Source: Candidatus Magasanikiibacteriota bacterium
GTDB taxonomy: Bacteria > Patescibacteriota > Patescibacteriia > Magasanikbacterales > UBA922
Assembly: GCA_023246565.1 (NCBI GenBank)
Contig: JAHFIE010000042.1
Span: forward strand, 1 to 6,953
Direction: 5' to 3'
Length of the DNA stretch: 6,953 nt
Positions 1-4,837 of the stretch are shown here, piece after piece (within the stretch, counting starts at the first letter, position 1; each line of letters starts with the position of its first letter). The notes beneath the pieces are model-generated. The model was not told where the DNA came from. It saw only the letters and a list, made by a program, of their open reading frames with translations, and did no database searches. The translations under genes and the position numbers were made by a program.

Positions 1-22
1 TTATTACCAGTAAAGAGAATGA

Positions 23-51
23 TTGACAAAAATGAAATTGTACATTAAGGT
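23..51 (+). promoter_or_regulatory. Promoter of the 99-653 membrane-protein gene
   Basis: A perfect -35 box TTGACA (23-28) is followed by a 17-base spacer and TAAGGT (46-51), which keeps the TA...T of a -10 box. Transcription would start near 58 and leave a leader of about 40 bases before the GTG start. The -35 box and spacing are good; the -10 box matches only 3 of 6 positions. Confidence 0.5.
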
Positions 52-98
52 TTTCGCAGTCGTTCATTCAACACAACCTTGAGACCAGGAGGAACCTC

Positions 99-653
99 GT
101 GGAACTTTCCTACATCGTCGTTTTCAAGTGGTTCTTCTTCAACCTTGTGATGTGTCTCCTCCAATTCCTCACCCAAGATGAGGAACGGATCCGAGGACGC
201 ATCCCGCCGCGACATTCTATCATCAAGGGAACCGACCAGAAGTTCCTCTACTGGGAGGACTTCTCTACCCAGACCTGGGGAGATATCGCCGGACTGGGTC
301 TGGTGTGGGTCGCGTTCGGCCATGTCTGGAAGTGTCTGGCTCCCACCAACTGGATCCTCGCGTTCGGTACTGCTCTTCTTGGTAGTTTTGGCTTCTGGTT
401 GAGCTGCGTGCGACCGCAACACAAACCAGACTGGGGTTACCCCAGCGCAGGCAAGATCAGTCTGGGCGGCCTTGTTCACCTGGTTTATTTCGGCGCTAGC
501 CTAGCCGTTGCCACTATCGGGATCGGCGTCACGATCTACGGTATTCTCCAGGGGATCCCCCTCCTTCTGTTCATTGTGGGATCCACCATCTGGATCGCAG
601 CTGCAATTGACGATTTCGTCAAGGGACGCTTCGATCCACGTAAGCCATACTAA
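99..653 (+). CDS. Multi-pass membrane protein of unknown function (184 aa)
   Basis: I do not recognise a family. The GTG start is chosen because AGGAGG (87-92) sits 6 bases before it. The protein has hydrophobic stretches at about residues 4-24, 61-79, 84-104, 121-147 and 150-172, so four or five membrane helices. A soluble, charged segment (25-60, with ERIRGRIPPRH) lies between the first two, and the C-terminus is short and basic (KGRFDPRKPY). Aromatic residues, especially Trp, are frequent near the helix ends. The gene is clearly GC-richer than everything else in the window and prefers C- or G-ending codons (TTC, CTC, ATC, TAC, CAG), which suggests either recent transfer or strong selection for efficient translation. 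It has its own promoter and a hairpin behind it, so it is probably monocistronic. That it is a real gene is likely; its function is unknown. Confidence 0.8.
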   Translation: MELSYIVVFKWFFFNLVMCLLQFLTQDEERIRGRIPPRHSIIKGTDQKFLYWEDFSTQTWGDIAGLGLVWVAFGHVWKCLAPTNWILAFGTALLGSFGFWLSCVRPQHKPDWGYPSAGKISLGGLVHLVYFGASLAVATIGIGVTIYGILQGIPLLLFIVGSTIWIAAAIDDFVKGRFDPRKPY

Positions 654-694
654 GTTCTTTGACCGTCGCCCCCTTCCCAAAACAGGGGTGTACA

Positions 695-761
695 AAAAAC
701 CACCTAAAACCAATTAAGATTCCAAACTATTGGAATGTTAAGGAGGTTAGGGGTGGTTTTT
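695..761 (+). terminator. Long nested hairpin with T-run, probable terminator of the membrane-protein gene
   Basis: An outer stem AAAAACCACC (695-704) / GGTGGTTTTT (752-761) encloses shorter pairings (AACC 708-711 with GGTT 745-748; TTAA 714-717 with TTAA 738-741). The tip is a perfect 7-bp stem ATTCCAA (719-725) / TTGGAAT (730-736) with a 4-base loop. The 3' arm ends in five T. Because the 5' arm starts with a run of A, it could also work on the opposite strand. It lies 41 bases after the stop of the 99-653 gene. It is much longer than a usual terminator, so another structured-RNA role is possible. Confidence 0.55.
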
Positions 762-784
762 GTGACTTAATTATTTTTCATTAA

Positions 785-790
785 TATAAT
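785..790 (+). promoter_or_regulatory. -10 box of a probable promoter for the PBECR nuclease gene
   Basis: A perfect TATAAT (785-790) lies in a very A+T-rich stretch. The -35 region is poor: TTGTGA (760-765) with a 19-base gap is the best match. The predicted start is near 797, so the transcript would begin just before the G-rich tract AGGAGGGGGG (800-809) and would contain the hairpin at 827-847. Confidence 0.4.
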
Positions 791-826
791 TAAAATATTA
801 GGAGGGGGGCCAAAATCATTTTTTGT

Positions 827-847
827 AACTCCGCACAGGAGTTTTTT
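827..847 (+). terminator. Intrinsic terminator in the leader of the nuclease gene
   Basis: A perfect 6-bp stem AACTCC (827-832) / GGAGTT (838-843) with loop GCACA is followed directly by T-rich sequence (TTTTTTATTT from 842). It lies after the TATAAT at 785 and before the nuclease start. It may be a second stop for read-through from the left, or a brake on the nuclease gene itself. The stem is short but ends cleanly in the T-run. Confidence 0.55.
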
Positions 848-867
848 ATTTAAAAATTTTATGAAAC

Positions 868-874
868 AAGGAGG
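868..874 (+). promoter_or_regulatory. Ribosome binding site that decides a TTG start
   Basis: AAGGAGG, 7 bases before TTG 882. It lies inside the frame that opens at ATG 861, which itself is preceded only by A/T sequence. This argues for the TTG as the true start of the nuclease gene. Confidence 0.6.
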
Positions 875-881
875 GGCTAAT

Positions 882-1385
882 TTGTCTTATAATACAGAAG
901 AAATAGGAACTCTGGTAGTTCGTTTAGCTAATAGAAAACTGACTCCGTACCAAGTTGAAAAAATCAATCTTGGTACCGTGGACAATAAAATTGCTGAATT
1001 CATCCAAAAAACTGTTCGCTTAGATATGAAAGAATTTACTCACGGAGTAGACAATTATGCCCTGCATCACACATTAAGAAAACACAAATATGACCAAATT
1101 CCCTTAGTTCCCGAAGATTTTACTAAAATTGATATTATTTTAAAAAATCCAAATACTATTAGATATGAAGGAAAAACAAAACAGGGACTGCATGCTTTTA
1201 AATACACAAAAAGACTCAATGACACTATTTATTATTATGTAGAGGAAGTTCGTACCGGTAATCGTACTTTACATTTAAAAACAATGTATAAAACAAAAAC
1301 ACCTTCTGGTGCGTCCAATGCTCTGGAAGAGCTAGGGGCTATACGTCCGTCCCATCGGGACCCCGACACCGTCAAGTGTTTCTAA
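882..1385 (+). CDS. Free-standing PBECR-type nuclease domain protein (predicted RNase, 167 aa)
   Basis: The protein matches my knowledge of the PBECR family (phage-Barnase-EndoU-ColicinE5/D-RelE-like nucleases), usually found at the end of large phage MuF-type or conjugative-element proteins and thought to cut RNA. Visible marks, numbered from the TTG start, are the His-rich motif NYALHHTLRKH (58-68), then PLVPEDFTKIDIILKNP (74-90), a charged YEGK strand, and the strands YYYVEEV and LHLKTMYK (131-137). The ATG at 861 has no ribosome binding site, whereas AAGGAGG (868-874) stands 7 bases before an in-frame TTG at 882, so I place the start there; the ATG version would be 174 aa. No phage structural gene and no obvious immunity gene is adjacent. 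The gene is much more A+T-rich than the membrane-protein gene before it and converges on the HD gene with an 82-base gap. The family call is by motif recognition only. Confidence 0.65.
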   Translation: MSYNTEEIGTLVVRLANRKLTPYQVEKINLGTVDNKIAEFIQKTVRLDMKEFTHGVDNYALHHTLRKHKYDQIPLVPEDFTKIDIILKNPNTIRYEGKTKQGLHAFKYTKRLNDTIYYYVEEVRTGNRTLHLKTMYKTKTPSGASNALEELGAIRPSHRDPDTVKCF

Positions 1386-1467
1386 ATAAAGAATAGCACA
1401 GGCAGAAGTAGCTGTCAATAGGTTTAACCAAAAAAAATGGTAGTTTGGACCCAGTTTTATCTTTGTA

Positions 1468-2382
1468 TCAAATCAATTCATTAATTCCCACAAAACCTTG
1501 TTCGTAAAAATCTGTTTTGAAAACCGCAAAAAACTCTTCAAAAAACGCACGAGCCGCAGGATCAGAAATTTTTTCTGCTAGTTGGTAAATATGATCATGC
1601 ACAAACGTATCGCGATAATCATGTTTTTCAGCAGTCAAACGTTGGCGATAATGATGATGTTCCAAAAAAAACTGGTGATCCATTTGATCTAAAATTTTTG
1701 CTATCCATTTTTCATCAGTGTTTTCTTTTTCAAATTCATGATGCAACGCAATAATTTTTTCTCGTTCCAAATTCGATACGAATTCAGTTAACAACTGTAC
1801 CGCTCGTTCACCAATCTTATCTTTATATTCACGCAATTCAGGAAAACGACGATTAAGTGGCCCAGAAATATCTCCTCCGAACAATTCACCAAGATCATGC
1901 AACAAAAGCATTAAAACAATTTTTTGAGTATCAATCTTTCCACCACGCTGCACAATTGTGTCACAGACTAAAAAAGCAGACATCGCTGCTCCATATTGAT
2001 GTTCAGCTAACGTCGGTATTTCTGATAATTTAATGCCAGCGGCTATATAACCGGTAAGAGGTTGTTGTTTAGTAATTTGTAAAAGAGATAATAAACGCAA
2101 TAACTTCAACATACTGTCAGGCTCTGCTGGACTGGGGGGGGTGATGACATCGAGATTTTCACCTACCCAAACAAAACGCGGCACACTTTTTCCTTCCCAC
2201 TCAACCATTTCAGTAAACATGTGTGCTGGACGAACTATAAATTTTTCTTCAGGCGGGGTATCATGAATAGCTTCATATAAAACCATTCCTGAGCCATTCC
2301 AATCTTCGGAATTTTTTACCACCTTATGGACGCGGTACAAATTTCCCTTATAGTGTTTATAGATGCCGGGTTTGATGGACAT
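1468..2382 (-). CDS. DUF1653 - HD-domain phosphohydrolase fusion protein (304 aa)
   Basis: Residues 3-73 are a DUF1653 domain (GIYKHYKGNLYRV, then VRPAHMF and VPRFVWVG), a small domain usually encoded alone and of unknown function. Residues about 92-290 are an HD-domain metal-dependent phosphohydrolase of the YfbR / HDDC2-like type, which removes phosphate from nucleotides. The metal ligands are visible: H128 in TLAEHQY, H162-D163 in LLLHDLGE, and probably D235 in LDQMDH. The link between domains (74-90) is Pro-rich. The ATG is 6 bases after the uvrC stop and has no Shine-Dalgarno sequence, so translation is probably coupled to uvrC on one mRNA. The stop is TGA. A role in nucleotide-pool cleaning next to DNA repair would make sense but is inference; the substrate cannot be read from the sequence. 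Confidence 0.82.
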   Translation of the reverse strand: MSIKPGIYKHYKGNLYRVHKVVKNSEDWNGSGMVLYEAIHDTPPEEKFIVRPAHMFTEMVEWEGKSVPRFVWVGENLDVITPPSPAEPDSMLKLLRLLSLLQITKQQPLTGYIAAGIKLSEIPTLAEHQYGAAMSAFLVCDTIVQRGGKIDTQKIVLMLLLHDLGELFGGDISGPLNRRFPELREYKDKIGERAVQLLTEFVSNLEREKIIALHHEFEKENTDEKWIAKILDQMDHQFFLEHHHYRQRLTAEKHDYRDTFVHDHIYQLAEKISDPAARAFFEEFFAVFKTDFYEQGFVGINELI

Positions 2383-2388
2383 ATTATT

Positions 2389-3765
2389 TTATTTTAATTT
2401 CCTAAGAGAACGCTGGTACGTAATCGCAAAACGGTGTGCTTCGTCACGAACCTTTATCAACAGCGCTTGGTGTTGACTCACCCACTCTACCACAGCTCGA
2501 TCCTTTTTTCCAAAATAAAAATCATTGCGTTTACGCTCCTGACCTTTGGCAATACCAACAACTGGAATTTCGATTGATAATTCCTGTAAAATTTTCACAA
2601 CGCGATTGACTTGGGGAGGACCGCCATCAATCAAAAAAATGGTTGGATATGGCCATTCAGTATGTTGTACACGCCGGCGAATCATTTCATCAAGACAATC
2701 AACATCACTTTGTCCAATAACCGTACGAATTTTAAATTTTCGATACTGAGATTTGAGTGGACCATTGGCGTTAAATACCACCATACTTCCTACTTTCCCG
2801 GTTGAACCAAGATTGGAAATGTCATAACCTTCCACACGAATATTTTTTGTTTCGGATTTTTCCGTGTCAATGAAATTGAAAAAATCTTTATTAATGAGCG
2901 CCACATCTTGAATGCGGTCGAGCGCGCGCAGTTGATTGCGCAACCGTGCCGCTTCTTCATATTCCTGATTTTTGCTCGCTTGTTTCATATCAGTCTCAAT
3001 CGCGCGCATGACCGTCTGTTTTTTTCCTTCCAAAAATAATACCAGTGGCTTAATAACTTTTTTGCTGTAGTCACGTGGTGAGATTTCACCAGTACAAACA
3101 CCCAAACATTGACCAAGCTGATAATAAAAACACGGTTTACTGAAGTTTTGAGATTTAAGTTCAAATTTCTTTGCCTCGCCGTAGTTCAAGAGAACGAAGG
3201 CAGGTGAACTTTGAGTTTTGAACTTTGAGTTTTTTACTTGGCAGGTGGAAAAATAAAACAACCGCCGCAGAATTTTCATTACCTCGCGTGTATTCAAACC
3301 CGGATACGGTCCAAAAAAATATTTATATCCGCCATATTTTAAGTTTTGATTTTCACGTTGTCCATTTGAGTTTTGTCCGGCAGCTGGCGGATTGAGTTTT
3401 GAGTGTTCCAATTCATGTTGCCGCAATGTACCCACAATAGGATATGGATCATTGCTAATCGTAATGTAATTCCAACTTTTATTATCCTTGCCTAAAACAT
3501 TATACTTTGGTTGAAACTTTTTTATGTAGACTGCTTCCAAAATAACGGCCTCCAAAACCGAATCTGTCATTTTCCATTTTATGTCCGCGACCTCGTGCAA
3601 CATTTGTTCAATGGGGCGGATGTCGCGTTTGCCAACAAAATAACTATACACGCGGTTTTTGAGCGACGTGGCTTTTCCAACGTACACCAACTCACCGGCC
3701 GCATTGTAGTACAAATAAATGCCGGGGGTGTCAGGAATTTTTTTGACGATATTAGCAAGATCCAT
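2389..3765 (-). CDS. uvrC: UvrC, excinuclease ABC subunit C, short form (458 aa)
   Basis: UvrC makes both cuts beside a DNA lesion in nucleotide excision repair with UvrA and UvrB. Numbering from ATG 3765: GIY-YIG nuclease domain (about 8-85; GIY 15-17, YVG 28-30, catalytic E77). Four Cys (175, 212, 220, 224 in CFYYQLGQCLGVC) match the iron-sulfur cluster ligands of UvrC. The UVR helical motif that contacts UvrB is at about 255-286. The RNase H-like nuclease domain keeps D315 (GYDISN), D380 (LIDGG) and H444 (DEAHRFA). The protein ends just after that motif, so the C-terminal helix-hairpin-helix DNA-binding domain of the usual ~600-aa UvrC is absent. Residues 115-143 and 177-210 are extra low-complexity inserts coded by repeat-like DNA. 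The frame is open to an ATG at 3813, but that adds 16 residues unlike UvrC; neither start has a Shine-Dalgarno site. The HD gene follows after 6 bases. Confidence 0.93.
   Translation of the reverse strand: MDLANIVKKIPDTPGIYLYYNAAGELVYVGKATSLKNRVYSYFVGKRDIRPIEQMLHEVADIKWKMTDSVLEAVILEAVYIKKFQPKYNVLGKDNKSWNYITISNDPYPIVGTLRQHELEHSKLNPPAAGQNSNGQRENQNLKYGGYKYFFGPYPGLNTREVMKILRRLFYFSTCQVKNSKFKTQSSPAFVLLNYGEAKKFELKSQNFSKPCFYYQLGQCLGVCTGEISPRDYSKKVIKPLVLFLEGKKQTVMRAIETDMKQASKNQEYEEAARLRNQLRALDRIQDVALINKDFFNFIDTEKSETKNIRVEGYDISNLGSTGKVGSMVVFNANGPLKSQYRKFKIRTVIGQSDVDCLDEMIRRRVQHTEWPYPTIFLIDGGPPQVNRVVKILQELSIEIPVVGIAKGQERKRNDFYFGKKDRAVVEWVSQHQALLIKVRDEAHRFAITYQRSLRKLK
3205..3232. repeat. Exact 14-bp tandem repeat (2 copies) inside uvrC
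   Basis: TGAACTTTGAGTTT occurs at 3205-3218 and again at 3219-3232. As 14 is not a multiple of 3, the two copies are read in different frames (NSKF, then TQSS) and together keep uvrC open. Related words (TTTTGAGATTTAAGTTCAAA near 3155; GAGTTTTG near 3215, 3369 and 3394) recur in both inserts of the gene. Confidence 0.8.
3377..3390. repeat. Imperfect palindrome flanked by GAGTTTTG words inside uvrC
   Basis: CCGGCAGCTGGCGG is a palindrome except for one mismatched pair. It is flanked on both sides by the same word, GAGTTTTG (from 3368 and from 3394). It codes for the NPPAAGQ part of the first UvrC insert and resembles intergenic palindromic repeats scattered through some CPR genomes; that resemblance is from memory. 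Confidence 0.5.
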
Positions 3766-3794
3766 ATGCCATAGCATAACGGCAACTAGGTAAT

Positions 3795-3823
3795 TTGACA
3801 AGAATTTTATCATGGTCTAAACT
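3795..3823 (+). promoter_or_regulatory. Promoter of the leader-peptide / phhA / lysE transcript
   Basis: TTGACA (3795-3800), a 17-base spacer and TAAACT (3818-3823, 4 of 6 matches). The predicted start is at about 3830, one to three bases before ATG 3832, so the first ORF on the mRNA would be leaderless. It lies upstream of the chosen uvrC start, in the intergenic stretch. Confidence 0.5.
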
Positions 3824-3826
3824 AAC

Positions 3827-3832
3827 TTTATA
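3827..3832 (-). promoter_or_regulatory. Candidate -10 box of the uvrC-HD operon
   Basis: TATAAA on the minus strand, with a predicted start near 3820. This is 55 bases before the uvrC ATG at 3765 and only 7 before the alternative ATG at 3813. No good -35 box is visible. It would overlap the start region of the divergent plus-strand promoter at 3795-3823. Confidence 0.3.
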
Positions 3833-3906
3833 TGCATCATGCTCACAAATTTTTGAAAACCTATCGTCTCTATTCCCTATCCAGTCGGGCGACATGGTAT
3901 TATTAA
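3832..3906 (+). CDS. Putative aromatic-rich leader peptide (24 aa) before phhA
   Basis: A short frame starting MHHAHKFLKTYRLY and ending W-Y-Y-stop holds one Phe, four Tyr and one Trp in 24 codons (6 aromatic, plus 3 His). The stop (3904-3906) is 17 bases before the terminator stem at 3924. It has no Shine-Dalgarno site, but a promoter places the mRNA start almost exactly at its ATG, which fits leaderless translation. Such a peptide in front of an aromatic amino acid hydroxylase looks like the sensor of a transcription attenuator, as with the trp and phe leader peptides of enterobacteria. The existence of the frame is seen; its translation and role are inferred. A chance ORF in A+T-rich DNA is the alternative. 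Confidence 0.5.
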   Translation: MHHAHKFLKTYRLYSLSSRATWYY

Positions 3907-3934
3907 GTTTCATTAATAATTCTAAATCCCGACT
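3883..3934 (+). promoter_or_regulatory. Possible antiterminator pairing in the phhA leader
   Basis: AGTCGGG (3883-3889, in codons 18-20 of the leader ORF) is exactly complementary to CCCGACT (3928-3934). The latter includes most of the 5' arm of the terminator, so the two structures exclude each other. The first segment can also sit in its own small hairpin, CCAGTC / GAC-A-TGG (3881-3897). Confidence 0.45.
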
Positions 3935-3948
3935 CGTCGGGATTTTTT
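3924..3948 (+). terminator. Intrinsic terminator / attenuator just upstream of phhA
   Basis: A perfect 9-bp stem AAATCCCGA (3924-3932) / TCGGGATTT (3937-3945) with loop CTCG, followed by a run of six T (3943-3948) and TATTTTAT. It works for plus-strand transcripts; the minus strand has no T-run on the other side. The only plus-strand gene upstream is the short leader ORF, and phhA starts 15 bases after the T-run, so attenuation of phhA is the simplest reading. Confidence 0.75.
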
Positions 3949-3963
3949 ATTTTATACCTTTAT

Positions 3964-4833
3964 ATGGAATCAAATAACATAGTCCAAAATCAAAGTCTTC
4001 CTGAGCCAAAAAATATTTTACAAATCCTTGATCTGGATCATCCAGGTGCCAAAGATCCGGATTACCGCATACGACGCGAAATGATTGCCAGACTCGCCAG
4101 ACAATACCGCCAAAATCCGAATATTGTGCCAACACTGGAATATACTCAGGAAGAACATGCCACCTGGCGCGAAGTGTATGGAATGCTCGATGAATTACAT
4201 CCCGAGCGAGCCTGTGCTATGTACAATCGCGCGCGTAAAATTCTGGAAATTCCCAAAGATCGTATCCCGCAAATGCGCGATTTGAGTGAACGCATTCGTC
4301 GATTCAATGGGATGCGCTTGGGCCCGATTGAAGGCCTGGTTGATAGTCGTTCGTTTTTGGTATCACTCGCAGACAAACGCATGTTTTGCACGCAATATGT
4401 TCGGCATCATTCGCGACCTACGTTTACGCCTGAGCCAGATATTATTCATGAACTGTTGGGTCACGCGCCCACGTTTGCTGACGCGGATTTTGTGGAGTTT
4501 AGCCGGCTACTTGGACAAGCGGCGCATGCGGCCAATGACGAAGAACTCAAACAGATTGAACGTTTGTATTGGTTTACGTTGGAATATGGTTTGATTGAAG
4601 AGCAAGGAAAACCAAAAGCATTTGGTGCCGGACTTTTGGCCGGTATTGAAGACATGAATAATGCGTTCAAAACTGATGCGGACATTCGACCCTTTGTACT
4701 TGATGAAGTTATTGCGACCGATTACAATTATTCATTTATGCAGCCACGATACTTTATTATTCCGTCATTTGAGTTTTTGAAACAAGAAACTGCACGACTC
4801 ATTGGACGATTTCAAAATCATAAAAAATCTTAA
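3964..4833 (+). CDS. phhA: Aromatic amino acid hydroxylase, phenylalanine-4-hydroxylase type (289 aa)
   Basis: An iron- and tetrahydropterin-dependent monooxygenase, most likely turning phenylalanine into tyrosine in the cytosol. The iron ligands are H162 and H167 (in TPEPDIIHELLGHAP) and E207 (in YWFTLEYGL). The block DSRSFLVSLADKRMFCTQYVRH (127-148) and GAGLLAGIED (221-230) are also typical, as is MQPRYFIIPSFE near the end. There is no N-terminal ACT regulatory domain as in animal enzymes; residues 1-55 are a short linker and helices, and the length fits bacterial enzymes. The motif wording is nearer to the animal-type branch than to the Pseudomonas/Chromobacterium one, by eye only. Trp or Tyr as substrate cannot be ruled out. 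The ATG lacks a ribosome binding site. It follows an attenuator-like leader and is followed after 4 bases by an amino acid exporter, so the two are probably one operon. No pterin-recycling gene is in the window. Confidence 0.9.
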   Translation: MESNNIVQNQSLPEPKNILQILDLDHPGAKDPDYRIRREMIARLARQYRQNPNIVPTLEYTQEEHATWREVYGMLDELHPERACAMYNRARKILEIPKDRIPQMRDLSERIRRFNGMRLGPIEGLVDSRSFLVSLADKRMFCTQYVRHHSRPTFTPEPDIIHELLGHAPTFADADFVEFSRLLGQAAHAANDEELKQIERLYWFTLEYGLIEEQGKPKAFGAGLLAGIEDMNNAFKTDADIRPFVLDEVIATDYNYSFMQPRYFIIPSFEFLKQETARLIGRFQNHKKS

Positions 4834-4837
4834 TTAT

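Noticed and set aside
45..479. 144-codon open frame on the minus strand opposite the membrane-protein gene
   Set aside because: It is a by-product of the GC-rich gene on the other strand. Its protein is low-complexity and charged, and it has no ribosome binding site or recognisable domain. The plus frame has a promoter, a Shine-Dalgarno site and clear membrane helices.
1468..1470. Alternative genetic code with UGA as glycine
   Set aside because: TGA ends the HD gene at a plausible length, and the other genes show no in-frame TGA that would need recoding.
3205..3400. CRISPR array in the repeat-rich part of uvrC
   Set aside because: The repeats are short, adjacent or irregular, without uniform spacers, and they lie in a conserved reading frame.
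3511..3774. 87-codon plus-strand frame opposite the start of uvrC
   Set aside because: It lies opposite the conserved GIY-YIG domain and has no signals of its own.
3766..3813. Longer uvrC start at 3813 (16 extra residues)
   Set aside because: The added residues are hydrophobic and unlike UvrC N-termini, no Shine-Dalgarno site precedes either ATG, and the ATG at 3765 lies the usual short distance before the GIY motif.
3839..3856. Five-codon ORF MLTNF in the phhA leader
   Set aside because: Too short and without a ribosome binding site; it overlaps the longer 24-codon ORF, which fits the promoter better.
3895..3903. Extended -10 sequence TGGTATTAT as a promoter for phhA
   Set aside because: A good match to TGnTATTAT, but it has no -35 box and would give a transcript starting only ~15 bases before the terminator. 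It coincides with the W-Y-Y codons of the leader ORF. If real, it would weaken the attenuator model, so it deserves a check by 5'-end mapping.
3795..3977. 60-codon plus-strand frame running through the promoter, terminator and phhA start
   Set aside because: It would include promoter and terminator sequence as coding and has no ribosome binding site. Its Phe/Tyr content downstream comes from the T-run. The frame starting at 3832 is better placed.
4146..4391. Minus-strand and other-frame ORFs inside phhA (up to 102 codons)
   Set aside because: They lie wholly inside a strongly conserved enzyme gene and their products are Ser/Arg-rich with no domains.
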